46,559 nt of DNA from Prevotella sp. (lineage in GTDB: Bacteria > Bacteroidota > Bacteroidia > Bacteroidales > Bacteroidaceae). The stretch covers positions 28,464 to 75,022 of the forward strand of contig JAJPYN010000007.1 in NCBI GenBank assembly GCA_021204905.1, written 5' to 3'. Shown piece after piece: positions 1 through 9,029 of this stretch (the first letter of the stretch is position 1; every line of letters starts with the position of its first letter). A program made the translations under genes and the position numbers. The notes under the pieces were generated by a model, which was not told where the DNA came from, did not search any database, and worked only from the letters and a program-made list of their open reading frames with translations.

Positions 1-99
1 AATAAACCATACATAAGATGTTATACTATCTTTTCAGATTTCTTGAGCAGTTCGGAATATCCGGCTCGCGAATAAATGTTCGGGGCTGCATCTCGTTTA
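1..99 (+). repeat. Truncated duplicate of the mraY 5' end
   Basis: Bases 1-55 match bases 100-154 exactly (offset 99 bp). The next 44 bases are a diverged version of the following mraY sequence, with a net 6-bp insertion. Read from the ATG at 18, the copy gives MLYYLFRFLEQFGISGSR, diverges, and stops at TAA after 28 codons. It therefore cannot make a working MraY. The exact match runs to the very first base of the window and is 55 bp long, a common assembler k-mer size. A strain-variant assembly artefact at a contig end is at least as likely as a real partial duplication. Confidence 0.8.
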
Positions 100-116
100 A
101 ATAAACCATACATAAG

Positions 117-1418
117 ATGTTATACTATCTTTTCAGATTTCTTGAGCAGTTCGGCATTTCGGGTTCGCGGATGTGGGGCTACATATCGTTCCGCTCGTTG
201 CTGGCTCTCATCCTGTCGCTGTGCATCTCCGCATGGTTCGGCGAGTGGTTTATAAAATATATGAAGCGCCATCAGATCACCGAGACGGCACGCTCGGAGA
301 AGATTGATCCTTTCGGCACGCAGAAGACGGGCGTGCCTACGATGGGCGGCATCATCATCATTCTCGCCATCCTCGTGCCCGTCGTGCTGCTCGGACGCTT
401 GCGCAACATCTACCTGATACTAATGATTGTTACTACCGTTTGGCTGGGCTTGCTGGGCGGGATGGACGATTTCATCAAGATATTCCGCAAAAACAAGGAG
501 GGCTTACGCGGGAAATACAAGATCTTCGGGCAGATAAGCATCGGCTTTATTGTGGGGTTGACGCTGTGGCTTTCCCCCGACGTGTGCCAGCGGGACTTGG
601 TTCTCGTGCCGGAGACGGTGAGTACGGCGACCGTTACGGAGTCGCCTCCGAGCGGCAAGACCACATATATATATAAGGAGAAAGAGGAGAAATCGCTGCG
701 CACGACCATTCCTTTTGTCAAAGGACACCACCTCGACTACTCCGCCGTAATGAGCTTCTTGGGCAAGTACCGCACGGCGGGCGGCTGGTTCCTGTTTGTC
801 GTGATGACCATCTTAGTTGTTACGGCGGTGAGCAACAGCGCAAATCTCAACGACGGAATGGACGGTATGTGCGCCGGCAACTCCGCCGTCATAGGGGTCG
901 CGCTGGGCATTCTCGCCTACGTCAGCTCACACTTTCAACTGGCGGAATACCTGAATATAATGTTCATCCCCGGCACTGAGGAGCTGGTGGTATTTATGTG
1001 CGCTTTCGTCGGAGCCCTCATCGGCTTCCTCTGGTACAACTCTTATCCGGCGCAAGTCTTTATGGGGGACACCGGCTCGCTCACCATCGGGGGCATCATC
1101 GGCGTAGGCGCAATCATCATCCACAAGGAGCTTTTGCTGCCCATCCTCTGCGGTGTGTTCTTCGTGGAGAGCCTCAGCGTCATTGTGCAAGTTGCGTTTT
1201 ACAAAGCCGGGAAACGACACGGACGCAAGCAAAGACTGTTCCGCCGCACACCCATCCACGACGCTTTCCGCACGCAAGACAGCCAGCTTGACCCCGACTG
1301 CCGTTACGTCTTCCGCGGCTCGGGCAGGGTGTTCCACGAGGCGAAGATTACGATGCGTTTCCTCATAGTTACCGTCCTGCTGGCGGCACTGGCAATTATA
1401 ACACTTAAAATCAGATGA
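117..1418 (+). CDS. mraY: Phospho-N-acetylmuramoyl-pentapeptide transferase MraY
   Basis: Integral membrane enzyme that transfers phospho-MurNAc-pentapeptide from UDP to undecaprenyl phosphate, giving lipid I. The 433-aa product has about ten hydrophobic segments. It carries the Asp pair in GGMDDFIK (residues 114-121), the NLNDGMDG motif (243-250) and MGDTGSLTIGG (316-326), which together form the Mg/UDP active site. A hydrophilic insert at about 153-205 between membrane segments is typical, as I recall, of Bacteroidetes MraY. The usual HHH motif near the C terminus reads PIHDAF (379-384), so only its first His is kept. The ATG at 117 is chosen because the upstream in-frame copy stops before it. 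The stop overlaps the murD start by 4 bp, which suggests translational coupling. Confidence 0.95.
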   Translation: MLYYLFRFLEQFGISGSRMWGYISFRSLLALILSLCISAWFGEWFIKYMKRHQITETARSEKIDPFGTQKTGVPTMGGIIIILAILVPVVLLGRLRNIYLILMIVTTVWLGLLGGMDDFIKIFRKNKEGLRGKYKIFGQISIGFIVGLTLWLSPDVCQRDLVLVPETVSTATVTESPPSGKTTYIYKEKEEKSLRTTIPFVKGHHLDYSAVMSFLGKYRTAGGWFLFVVMTILVVTAVSNSANLNDGMDGMCAGNSAVIGVALGILAYVSSHFQLAEYLNIMFIPGTEELVVFMCAFVGALIGFLWYNSYPAQVFMGDTGSLTIGGIIGVGAIIIHKELLLPILCGVFFVESLSVIVQVAFYKAGKRHGRKQRLFRRTPIHDAFRTQDSQLDPDCRYVFRGSGRVFHEAKITMRFLIVTVLLAALAIITLKIR

Positions 1419-2737
1419 AAAAGCTCGTCATTCTGGGTGCCGGCGAGAGCGGCGCAGGGGTCGCGTTGCTGGCGAAAAAGAACGGCTGCGACGTGTTCGT
1501 CTCGGATTCAGGGCGGATTAAGGACAATTATAAGGCTCTCCTTAACGAAAAAAATATCGCCTGGGAGGAGGGTTCGCACGACACGGAGCGTATCCTTTCA
1601 GCCGACGAAATTATGAAGAGCCCCGGCGTGCCGGACACTGCCGACATCATAAAGCGCATTGTAGACAAAGGCATTCCCGTCGTCTCGGAGATTGAGTTCT
1701 GCGCCCGCTACCTGCACGGACGGACCATTTGCGTTACGGGCAGCAACGGCAAGACGACCACCACCACGCTTATCTACGAGATAATGCGGCGCGCGGGCAA
1801 GGCGGTAGCTTTAGGCGGGAACATCGGGAAGTCGCTCGCCATGCAGCTCGTGGCGGGAAATCACGACTGGTACGTGCTGGAATTGAGCTCCTTCCAGTTA
1901 GATAACTGCTATGATTTCCGTGCCGATGTGGCGGTATTGATGAACATCACGCCCGACCATCTCGACCGTTACGACTTCCAGATGCAGCACTATGTCGACT
2001 CGAAAATGCGCATCATGCAGAACCAGACCCCTGCGGACACCTTCATCTACTGGGCTGACGACGAGCATATACCAAGGGAATTGGAGCGTCGGCGCAGAGG
2101 AGAGACGATAGCAAAACCCGTGCTCTCATCGCGTGCGGCGAAAGCGGGCAACCCCTCTCTCCGACCCTTTGTCGACGCCGACTTCGAGCGCTTGGGACTC
2201 GAGATGCACCTCTTCGGCAACCACAACAAGCGCAACGCTCTCGCCGCATACTACGCCACACTCGCCGCGGGTGTGGACGAGAGCACGGTCCGGCAGACGA
2301 TCCGCGAGTTCAAAGGCGTGGAGCACCGCCTCGAATACGTCGCTACGAAAGGCGGCGCGGACTATATCAACGACTCGAAAGCCACCAACGTTGATGCCTG
2401 CCGCGTAGCTTTAGAGGCGATGACACGCCCCACAGTGCTCATCATAGGCGGCACGGACAAGGGCAACGACTACAACGTGATTATACCGTTAGTAAAAAAG
2501 AACTGCCGCGCGGTGGTGTTCCTCGGCGCCGACAACACGAAGCTGCACGCCTGTTTCGACCGTCTTGGCTTGCCTACGGCGGACACCCGCTCGATGAAAG
2601 ACTGCGTCGCGGCATGCAAGACCTTTGCCCGCGAGGGCGACGCGGTATTGTTGAGCCCGTGCTGCGCCAGCTTCGACCTGTTCAAAAATATGGAGGACCG
2701 CGGCGAACAGTTTGTAAATTGCGTCAAAGAACTGTAA
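1415..2737 (+). CDS. murD: UDP-N-acetylmuramoylalanine--D-glutamate ligase MurD
   Basis: Cytoplasmic Mur ligase that adds D-Glu to UDP-MurNAc-L-Ala using ATP. At 440 aa it has normal length. The N-terminal Rossmann-like domain starts KKLVILGAGESG. The P-loop GSNGKTTTTT lies at 109-118, the Mur ligase NITPDHLDRY block at 177-186, and the C-terminal ligase domain has YINDSKATN and GGTDKGNDY. It overlaps mraY by 4 bp (ATGA) and is followed after 30 bp by ftsW, so it belongs to the same transcript. Confidence 0.96.
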   Translation: MKKLVILGAGESGAGVALLAKKNGCDVFVSDSGRIKDNYKALLNEKNIAWEEGSHDTERILSADEIMKSPGVPDTADIIKRIVDKGIPVVSEIEFCARYLHGRTICVTGSNGKTTTTTLIYEIMRRAGKAVALGGNIGKSLAMQLVAGNHDWYVLELSSFQLDNCYDFRADVAVLMNITPDHLDRYDFQMQHYVDSKMRIMQNQTPADTFIYWADDEHIPRELERRRRGETIAKPVLSSRAAKAGNPSLRPFVDADFERLGLEMHLFGNHNKRNALAAYYATLAAGVDESTVRQTIREFKGVEHRLEYVATKGGADYINDSKATNVDACRVALEAMTRPTVLIIGGTDKGNDYNVIIPLVKKNCRAVVFLGADNTKLHACFDRLGLPTADTRSMKDCVAACKTFAREGDAVLLSPCCASFDLFKNMEDRGEQFVNCVKEL

Positions 2738-2767
2738 CTCTCGCGGCGCACACACGATATTCTGACG

Positions 2768-4069
2768 ATGAACAAGACATTAGGCAACATATTCAAAGGG
2801 GACAAGGTGATATGGATGGTCTTCTTTTTCCTCTGCATAATAAGTGTGGTTGAGGTGTTCTCCGCCTCGTCTTCGCTCACCTATAAGGGCGGTAACTACT
2901 GGTCGCCGGTGCTCAAACACGCGGGCATTCTCCTGCTCGGGCTGTTCGTGATGATAGTTACGCTCAACATAAAGTGCAAATATTTCAAGGTTACAACGCC
3001 GTTTCTCATCCTCCTGTCCTACATTCTGCTCGTCAGCACCCTTATCGGCGGCGTGGCACTCAACGACGGCCACCGCTGGGTCTCATTACTCGGCATGCAG
3101 TTTCAGCCGTCCGAGATAGCGAAAGGAACGATGGTCTTGGCTACCGCGCAGATACTTAGCGCCACGCAGACGGACAGCGGCGCCGACCGCCGAGCGTTCT
3201 GGTGGGTGCTCCTCGTATGCCTGCCGATGATCATGCTCATCGCGCCGGAAAACCTGTCGACAGCCATGCTCATCGCCGCAACGATTTTCATGATGCTCGT
3301 CATCGGCCGCGTGCCGAAGCTGCAACTGTTTTCAATCTTCGCCGTCGCCGCGGGGCTGGTTGTCGCCGCAATGATTTTCATCTTCGTTTTCAGTAAAATG
3401 GATAAGACCCAAGACGTGCCGCAAAGCAACGAAACGGAAATGGCGGCGAAGGCTCCCGGCGCGCTGCAAAGCGATGAAACGGAGGTCGCGGCGAAGGCTC
3501 CGGGCAACAAGATCTTCCACCGCGCGACGCTATGGCGCAGCCGCATAGAATCGTTCTTCGACCACGAGAAGAAGCCCGCCGACGAGGTGGACATTGAGGG
3601 CAAGGACGCGCAACGCTCGTTCTCGAATATCGCCATCGCCTCGGCGCATATCACCGGCGTCGGACCGGGCAACTCCGAAGAGCGCGACTTCCTCTCGCAG
3701 GCCTTCTCCGACTTCATTTACGCCATCATCATCGAAGAGCTGGGGCTCGCCGGAGCGTTCCTCGTGGCGTTTCTTTACATCATCCTGCTCTACCGCACAG
3801 GCCGCATCGCCGCACGCTGCGAGAACAATTTCCCGGCATTCCTCGCCATGGGTCTGGCCTTAATGCTCACCACGCAGGCCCTGTTTAACATGTGCGTCGC
3901 CGTAGGGCTGCTGCCCATCACAGGCCAGCCGTTGCCGCTGATAAGCAAGGGCGGCACGTCGACCGTCATCAACTGCATTTACATCGGCACCATCCTCAGC
4001 ATCAGCCGCACGGCCAAACGTCGCGGCGCACCCGACATCCGCAGCCGCTCGTCCATCCCCGACGAGTGA
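2768..4069 (+). CDS. ftsW: SEDS peptidoglycan polymerase FtsW
   Basis: Membrane glycosyltransferase of the SEDS family that polymerises lipid II at the septum with its cognate class B PBP (not in this window). The 433-aa product has about ten membrane segments. The SEDS block around GVGPGNSEERDFL continues into SDFIYAIIIEELG (about 314-326), which should hold the catalytic Asp of the family. The C-terminal signature reads LPLISKGGTS (389-398) rather than the more usual LPFxSYGGSS. The large loop contains a 15-residue tandem duplication (219-233 and 234-246). No promoter is evident before it, so it is probably co-transcribed with mraY-murD. Confidence 0.94.
   Translation: MNKTLGNIFKGDKVIWMVFFFLCIISVVEVFSASSSLTYKGGNYWSPVLKHAGILLLGLFVMIVTLNIKCKYFKVTTPFLILLSYILLVSTLIGGVALNDGHRWVSLLGMQFQPSEIAKGTMVLATAQILSATQTDSGADRRAFWWVLLVCLPMIMLIAPENLSTAMLIAATIFMMLVIGRVPKLQLFSIFAVAAGLVVAAMIFIFVFSKMDKTQDVPQSNETEMAAKAPGALQSDETEVAAKAPGNKIFHRATLWRSRIESFFDHEKKPADEVDIEGKDAQRSFSNIAIASAHITGVGPGNSEERDFLSQAFSDFIYAIIIEELGLAGAFLVAFLYIILLYRTGRIAARCENNFPAFLAMGLALMLTTQALFNMCVAVGLLPITGQPLPLISKGGTSTVINCIYIGTILSISRTAKRRGAPDIRSRSSIPDE
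3421..3505 (+). repeat. 45-bp in-frame tandem repeat inside ftsW
   Basis: Two copies with a 45-bp period begin at 3421 and 3466 (the second is 40 bp long), encoding QSNETEMAAKAPGAL and QSDETEVAAKAPG. The repeats differ at several bases, so the duplication is not brand new. It lengthens the variable soluble loop between the two halves of FtsW and preserves the reading frame. Confidence 0.85.
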
Positions 4070-4135
4070 GGTTTCGCCGTTGTTCGCAGCCCCGCGCGGC
4101 GCACCCTCGTTTTTCGTTAAAAAAGCAGCGATAAA

Positions 4136-4166
4136 TTGTGCAACTCGCGGTTTTTTCATATTTTTG
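4136..4166 (+). promoter_or_regulatory. Candidate Bacteroidetes promoter upstream of murG
   Basis: A -7 element TATTTTTG (4159-4166) fits TAnnTTTG. A weak TTG at 4136-4138 lies 20 bases upstream, where the -33 TTTG is expected. The 147-bp gap between ftsW and murG is the widest in the dcw block, so an internal start for murG-murC-ftsQ-ftsA-ftsZ is plausible. The -33 match is poor. Confidence 0.4.
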
Positions 4167-4216
4167 CGCTTGGTCGCAGCCCATAGGCTGCCCTTTCCGA
4201 AAATAAGAAAATTCCG

Positions 4217-5326
4217 ATGGCTAAAAAGCTGAGTGTATTGATTAGCGGCGGCGGCACGGGAGGCCATATCTTTCCGGCTGTTGCCATTGCCGACGCTATC
4301 CGCCGCCGCGTGCCCGAAGCGAAAATCCTCTTCGTCGGTGCCGAGGAGCGGATGGAGATGCAGCGCGTGCCCGCCGCGGGGTACGAGATAATAGGCTTGC
4401 CTGTCCGCGGATTAATCCGACCGCTTTATTCGCCGCGGAACATCGGCGTGATGATCGATTTCCTGCGCAGCCGCCGCAAGGTGAAAGGCATCATCCGCAC
4501 GTTGCGACCGGACATCGCCATCGGCGTCGGAGGCTACGCTTCGGCCCCCACGCTCAACGCCGCCGCCGCGCTGGGCATCCCCTGCCTCATCCAAGAGCAA
4601 AACTCCTTCGCCGGCGTCACCAACCGCTCGCTCGCGAAAAAGGCCGCGGCTATCTGCGTGGCTTACGACGGCATGGAGCGCTTCTTCCCCGAAGAGAAGC
4701 TAATTATAACAGGCAATCCCGTAAGGCAAGGACTGAAATCGAACCTTACGAAAGCGGCGGCGGCAAAGGCGTTCGGCTTCACCGGCAACCGCCCGACACT
4801 GCTCATCGTCGGCGGCAGTCTCGGCGCAAGAACTGTCAACGACAGCGTGCTCGGCGCAATAGGGCAAATCGCCGCAGCCGACGCGGACATAATTTGGCAA
4901 ACAGGCAGTATTTACAAGGAAGGCGTGGCAAGGGTGCTCGAAGAAAAAGGCCGTCCCAAGAACCTCTTCGTAACCGAATTCATCTCCGACATGGCGGCGG
5001 CATACGCAGCGGCCGACCTTGTCATCTCGCGCGCCGGAGCAAGCAGCATCAGCGAGCTGTGCCTGTTGGCCAAACCGTCGATCCTCGTCCCGTCGCCGAA
5101 CGTTGCCGAAGACCACCAGACGCACAACGCGATGGCGCTCGTCAACAAAGGTGCGGCGCTCATGGTGCCCGACGCCGAAGCCGCGAGAACGCTCATCACC
5201 CTCGCCCTGCAAACCGTCGCGAACAAAGGTCAGTTGCAGCGGCTCGGCGCAAACGCGGGACTGATGGCGCGGCCAGATGCGGCGGACATCATCGCCGAGA
5301 AAGCCCTGTCGCTCGTGAAGGATTAA
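4217..5326 (+). CDS. murG: UDP-GlcNAc:lipid I N-acetylglucosaminyltransferase MurG
   Basis: Peripheral membrane GT28/GT-B glycosyltransferase that converts lipid I to lipid II on the cytoplasmic face. The 369-aa product begins with the glycine loop SGGGTGGHIFPAVAIADA (about 10-27). It has GVGGYASAP in the N domain and GGSLGAR plus the sugar-nucleotide region SRAGASSISEL in the C domain, all hallmarks of MurG. It sits between ftsW and murC as in other Bacteroidetes. A 123-bp AT-rich gap with degenerate repeats separates it from murC. Confidence 0.96.
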   Translation: MAKKLSVLISGGGTGGHIFPAVAIADAIRRRVPEAKILFVGAEERMEMQRVPAAGYEIIGLPVRGLIRPLYSPRNIGVMIDFLRSRRKVKGIIRTLRPDIAIGVGGYASAPTLNAAAALGIPCLIQEQNSFAGVTNRSLAKKAAAICVAYDGMERFFPEEKLIITGNPVRQGLKSNLTKAAAAKAFGFTGNRPTLLIVGGSLGARTVNDSVLGAIGQIAAADADIIWQTGSIYKEGVARVLEEKGRPKNLFVTEFISDMAAAYAAADLVISRAGASSISELCLLAKPSILVPSPNVAEDHQTHNAMALVNKGAALMVPDAEAARTLITLALQTVANKGQLQRLGANAGLMARPDAADIIAEKALSLVKD

Positions 5327-5351
5327 AGCAAAGGGTGCATAAAAAATTGAA

Positions 5352-5410
5352 TTAAGGTTCGCGTTAGGAAGTTGCGTTAAGGTTCGCAATAAGATTAAAT
5401 CGAAGTTCGC
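5352..5410 (+). repeat. Degenerate 23-25 bp direct repeats before murC
   Basis: The core TTAAGGTTCGC occurs at 5352-5362 and 5377-5387, with a third degenerate copy GAAGTTCGC at 5402-5410. The TTCGC parts are spaced 25 and 23 bp apart. They occupy the murG-murC gap immediately upstream of murC. Function is unknown. They resemble in size, but not in sequence, the 24-bp repeats before fabD. Confidence 0.6.
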
Positions 5411-5449
5411 ATTAAAAATAAATTCAAGCCTGTCAGAGACTAATTCGAA

Positions 5450-6829
5450 ATGGAACTGAACGACATTCAAGCTGCTTATTTCATCGGCGCCGGCGGCATC
5501 GGCATGAGTGCTGTCGCAAGGTACTTCCTCGGGCGCGGCGCCGTGGTTGCCGGGTACGACCGCACGCCGTCGCTTCTCACCGCCCAGCTTGAAAAAGAAG
5601 GCATGCTCATCCATTTCGATGACAACCCCGACGAGATACCTTTCGCGTGCAAAGACCCGGACCATTGCGTGGTGGTGTACACGCCCGCCGTGCCCGAGAG
5701 CCATAAGGAGCTCAGTTGGTTCCGCGACAACGGGTTCTGCGTTGAAAAACGTGCGCAGACGCTCGGCCGACTGACGCAGCACCATAAAGCACTCTGCGTG
5801 GCCGGCACGCACGGCAAGACCACCACCTCTACCATCTGCGCGAACATCATGCACGAGAGCCGCTACGGGTGCAACGCTTTTCTCGGCGGCATAGCGAAGA
5901 ATTTCGACAGCAATTTCCTGTTCTCGAAAGAAAGCCCTTACGTCGTCATCGAAGCCGACGAATACGACCGCTCGTTCCATTGGCTCAGGCCGTTCATCAG
6001 CGTCATCACCAGCACCGACGCCGACCATCTTGACATCTACGGCACGAAGGCGGCCTACCTCGACAGCTTCCGCCATTACACGACGCTCATCCGGCCCGGC
6101 GGCGCGCTCATCATCCGCCGCGGCATCGACCTCCGTCCGGCAGTGCAAGGCGGCGTGCGCATCTTCGATTACGGTCGCGAGGCCGGCGATTTTCACGCGG
6201 AAAACATTGAGATTAGCGAGAACGGCATACGCTTCGACTTCATCTCGCCGCTGGAAAACGTGCCGCACATCGAGCTCGAACAACCAATAGCCATTAATAT
6301 CGACAACAGTGTCGCGGCGATGGCGATGGCGCAACTGAGCGGGTGCTCGGCCGAGGAACTGCGCTATGGCGTAAGGTCGTATCGCGGCGTGGCAAGGCGC
6401 TTCGACATCAAGGTGAAAAACGACCGGCACGTGCTCATCTCCGACTACGCGCACCACCCGAAGGAGATTGTCCAGAGCGCGAAAAGCATCCGGCAAATGT
6501 TCCCCGGGCGAAAGATATCGGTGGCGTTCCAGCCCCATCTGTACAGCCGCACGCGCGATTTCAGCCGCGAGTTTGCCGCCGCGCTGAGCCTCTTCGACGA
6601 GGTGCTGCTCTGCGAGATTTACCCCGCGCGCGAGGAGCCGATCAAGGGCGTAACAAGCGGTTTAATCTTCGACAAAATTGCGCCGGAAGTTGAAAAGACA
6701 ATGGTGCAATCCGCTGATATTCAGGCCATTGCGGAAGGGCGCGACTTTGATGTTTTAGTCGTGCTCGGTGCGGGCGATTTAGACAAATATGTGCCGCGGC
6801 TGGCGCAGATAATCGAGAAAAAAGGGTAG
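5450..6829 (+). CDS. murC: UDP-N-acetylmuramate--L-alanine ligase MurC
   Basis: Cytoplasmic Mur ligase for the first peptide-stem residue (L-Ala onto UDP-MurNAc). The 459-aa product has normal length. The N-terminal nucleotide-binding loop is FIGAGGIGMSAVA (11-23). The ATP P-loop AGTHGKTTTS is at about 118-127, followed by EADEYDRSF and STDADHLDIY of the central domain and SDYAHHPKEI of the C-terminal domain. It lies 4 bases before ftsQ, which indicates tight coupling. Confidence 0.96.
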   Translation: MELNDIQAAYFIGAGGIGMSAVARYFLGRGAVVAGYDRTPSLLTAQLEKEGMLIHFDDNPDEIPFACKDPDHCVVVYTPAVPESHKELSWFRDNGFCVEKRAQTLGRLTQHHKALCVAGTHGKTTTSTICANIMHESRYGCNAFLGGIAKNFDSNFLFSKESPYVVIEADEYDRSFHWLRPFISVITSTDADHLDIYGTKAAYLDSFRHYTTLIRPGGALIIRRGIDLRPAVQGGVRIFDYGREAGDFHAENIEISENGIRFDFISPLENVPHIELEQPIAINIDNSVAAMAMAQLSGCSAEELRYGVRSYRGVARRFDIKVKNDRHVLISDYAHHPKEIVQSAKSIRQMFPGRKISVAFQPHLYSRTRDFSREFAAALSLFDEVLLCEIYPAREEPIKGVTSGLIFDKIAPEVEKTMVQSADIQAIAEGRDFDVLVVLGAGDLDKYVPRLAQIIEKKG

Positions 6830-6833
6830 GGCG

Positions 6834-7625
6834 ATGAAGGGCGCGGCGAAGAAAATATTCATCATTTTTGTCGATGTGATGCTCGCGGCGTACATCGTTG
6901 TCGCCCTCTGCGCTTTCCACGACGGCAACAGCGGCAAGAAGGCCCGTTGCAACGGCGTTACGGTGGTCATCGCCGACGGCACGACGCACGGTTTCATCGA
7001 CCGCAACGAGATTGTCGCGCGCGTGAAGAAGGCCGGCCTTTACCCCACGGGTCTGCCGCTCGACAGCGTGAACTGCCGCACCATCGAGGAGGCCCTGCTC
7101 GCCACGCCGTTCATCCGCACCGCGCAGTGTTACGCCACCATCGACGGCATGGTGAACATCGAGATCACGCAGCGCATGCCCGTGGTGCGCATTAAGGCGA
7201 GCAACAACGACGATTTTTACATCGACGACAAGAACTGCATCATGCCGATAACGAACTACACGTCGGACATCATCATCGCCACGGGAGCCATCGACCGCAC
7301 CTACGCCACGACACGCCTCGGCCCGCTCGCCCGCGCCCTTAGCGACGACGATTTCGCGCGCAACCTGTTCCAGCAAATCAACATCACGCCGTCGGGCCGC
7401 GTAGAGCTCATCCCGCAGGTGGGCGGCAGCGTCATCTCGCTCGGCATCCTGCCCTCCGAACGCGAGGAGAACGTCGAGGATTTCGTCCGCAGGAAGATGG
7501 CCACGCTGCGCACGTTCCTGCAATACGGCCTGTCGAAAGCGGGGTGGAACAAGTACTCGGTGATCAACCTCGAGTTCGACAACCAGATAGTGTGCCGGCG
7601 CCGGCAGGGTAAAGAATTTTTTTAG
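6834..7625 (+). CDS. ftsQ: Cell division protein FtsQ/DivIB family
   Basis: Bitopic division protein that helps recruit and regulate the septal synthase. The 263-aa product has a short basic N terminus, one membrane segment (about residues 8-28) and a periplasmic POTRA-like domain. In that domain, HGFIDRNEIVARVKKAGLY and VNCRTIEEALLATPFIRTAQCY follow the usual pattern ending in IEITQRMPVVRI. Primary-sequence conservation of FtsQ is low, so the call leans on this pattern, topology, length and the invariant position murC-ftsQ-ftsA. Confidence 0.88.
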   Translation: MKGAAKKIFIIFVDVMLAAYIVVALCAFHDGNSGKKARCNGVTVVIADGTTHGFIDRNEIVARVKKAGLYPTGLPLDSVNCRTIEEALLATPFIRTAQCYATIDGMVNIEITQRMPVVRIKASNNDDFYIDDKNCIMPITNYTSDIIIATGAIDRTYATTRLGPLARALSDDDFARNLFQQINITPSGRVELIPQVGGSVISLGILPSEREENVEDFVRRKMATLRTFLQYGLSKAGWNKYSVINLEFDNQIVCRRRQGKEFF

Positions 7626-7652
7626 AAAAGAAACAACAAAAATAAATCAGCT

Positions 7653-8987
7653 ATGGCAAAGGAGTTTATAGTAGCAATTGAATTGGGCTCATCGAAAATC
7701 ACGGGCATCGCCGGCAAGAAAAACCTCGACGGCAGCATCTCGGTGCTCGCCATCGCGCAGGACAACTCGGAAGCGTACATCCGCCGCGGCGCCATCTACA
7801 ACCTGAACAAAACAATGACCGCGCTGATAAACATCAAGCAGCGCCTCGAGTCGCAGTTGCAGACGAAAATCCGCAAGGTCTACGTCGGCATCGGCGGACA
7901 AAGCATCCTCGGGGTGAGAAACGTCATCGTGCGCGAGCTGGAAAAGGACACCGTCGTTACGCAGAAAATGGTGAACGAACTGATGGACGCCAACCGCGGC
8001 ATGAGCTATGCCGACAAGACAATCCTCGAAGCCGTAACGCTCGAATACAAGGTTGATACGCAGCTGCAAACCGACCCTGTGGGCATCCCCTGCTCGCGGC
8101 TTGAAGGCAATTTCCTGAACATCCTCTGGCGCGAGTCGTTTTACAAAAACCTCATCACCTGCTTCGCCGACGCGAAAATAAGCATCGCCGACATGCTCAT
8201 CTCGCCGCTGACATTAGCCGACAGCGTGCTGCTCGAAGCCGCCCGCCGCGCAGGGTGCTTGCTCGTTGACCTCGGCGCAGAAACCACCACAGTGTCAGTG
8301 TATTACAAGAATATCCTGCGCAACCTCGCCGTGCTGCCTCTCGGCGGAGCGAACATCACCTCCGACATCGCCACGCTGCAAATCGAACGCGACGAGGCCG
8401 AGCGCATGAAACTCGAATACGGCAGCGCCTACACCGACAACGCCGACATCGATAAGGACAAGAAATACCCCACCGCCGACGGCCGCGAAATCGACTCGCG
8501 CAAGTTCATCGAATATGTCGAAGGGCGCGTACTCGAGATTGTTGAAAACGTGTGGGCGCAGGTGCCGGCGGAATACACCGACAAACTCATCGGAGGCATA
8601 ATAATCACTGGCGGTTGCGCGAACATGAAGAACATCGACAAGGTGTTCCGCACCACCACACACATCGACAAAATTCGCTTCGCCAAAATGGTGAACCAGA
8701 CCGTCGACGCCACGCAACCCGAAGTGAACAGTCAGGACGGACGGCTCTGCACAGCCCTGAGCCTCATAGCAAAAGGCGACATGAACTGCGCCGGCGAACC
8801 GCTCCTGCCGCCCGGAGAACTCTTCGACCCCGACGGCAAAACGCCCGAACCCGAGCCCGAGCCCGAGCCTGAAATCGAACAGGATGACACGCCCGAACCC
8901 GAGCTGCCCAAGAAGCCGAGCGTGCTGAAAAAAATCGGCAAGGCCCTGCGAGAATTCATCAACACAGCCATCTCCGAAGAGGAATAA
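7653..8987 (+). CDS. ftsA: Cell division protein FtsA
   Basis: Actin-like ATPase that tethers FtsZ to the membrane. The 444-aa product begins with the phosphate-1 motif VAIELGSSKITGIAG. It has the phosphate-2 motif LLVDLGAETTTVSVY and the adenosine motif GGIIITGGCANMKNID. A Pro-Glu run (EPEPEPEPE, about residues 397-408) forms a flexible linker. It leads to a C-terminal amphipathic stretch KKIGKALREFINTAI that should be the membrane-targeting helix. It sits directly before ftsZ. Confidence 0.95.
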   Translation: MAKEFIVAIELGSSKITGIAGKKNLDGSISVLAIAQDNSEAYIRRGAIYNLNKTMTALINIKQRLESQLQTKIRKVYVGIGGQSILGVRNVIVRELEKDTVVTQKMVNELMDANRGMSYADKTILEAVTLEYKVDTQLQTDPVGIPCSRLEGNFLNILWRESFYKNLITCFADAKISIADMLISPLTLADSVLLEAARRAGCLLVDLGAETTTVSVYYKNILRNLAVLPLGGANITSDIATLQIERDEAERMKLEYGSAYTDNADIDKDKKYPTADGREIDSRKFIEYVEGRVLEIVENVWAQVPAEYTDKLIGGIIITGGCANMKNIDKVFRTTTHIDKIRFAKMVNQTVDATQPEVNSQDGRLCTALSLIAKGDMNCAGEPLLPPGELFDPDGKTPEPEPEPEPEIEQDDTPEPELPKKPSVLKKIGKALREFINTAISEEE

Positions 8988-9029
8988 ACTTTCAAATTCA
9001 TCCAAAGAATATTTAAACCCGCGAACAAT

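Noticed and set aside
4700..6538. 612-aa open frame on the - strand opposite murG/murC
   Set aside because: It is antisense to two well-identified genes, has biased His/Arg/Ala composition and no recognisable motif. Long antisense frames are expected in GC-rich coding DNA.
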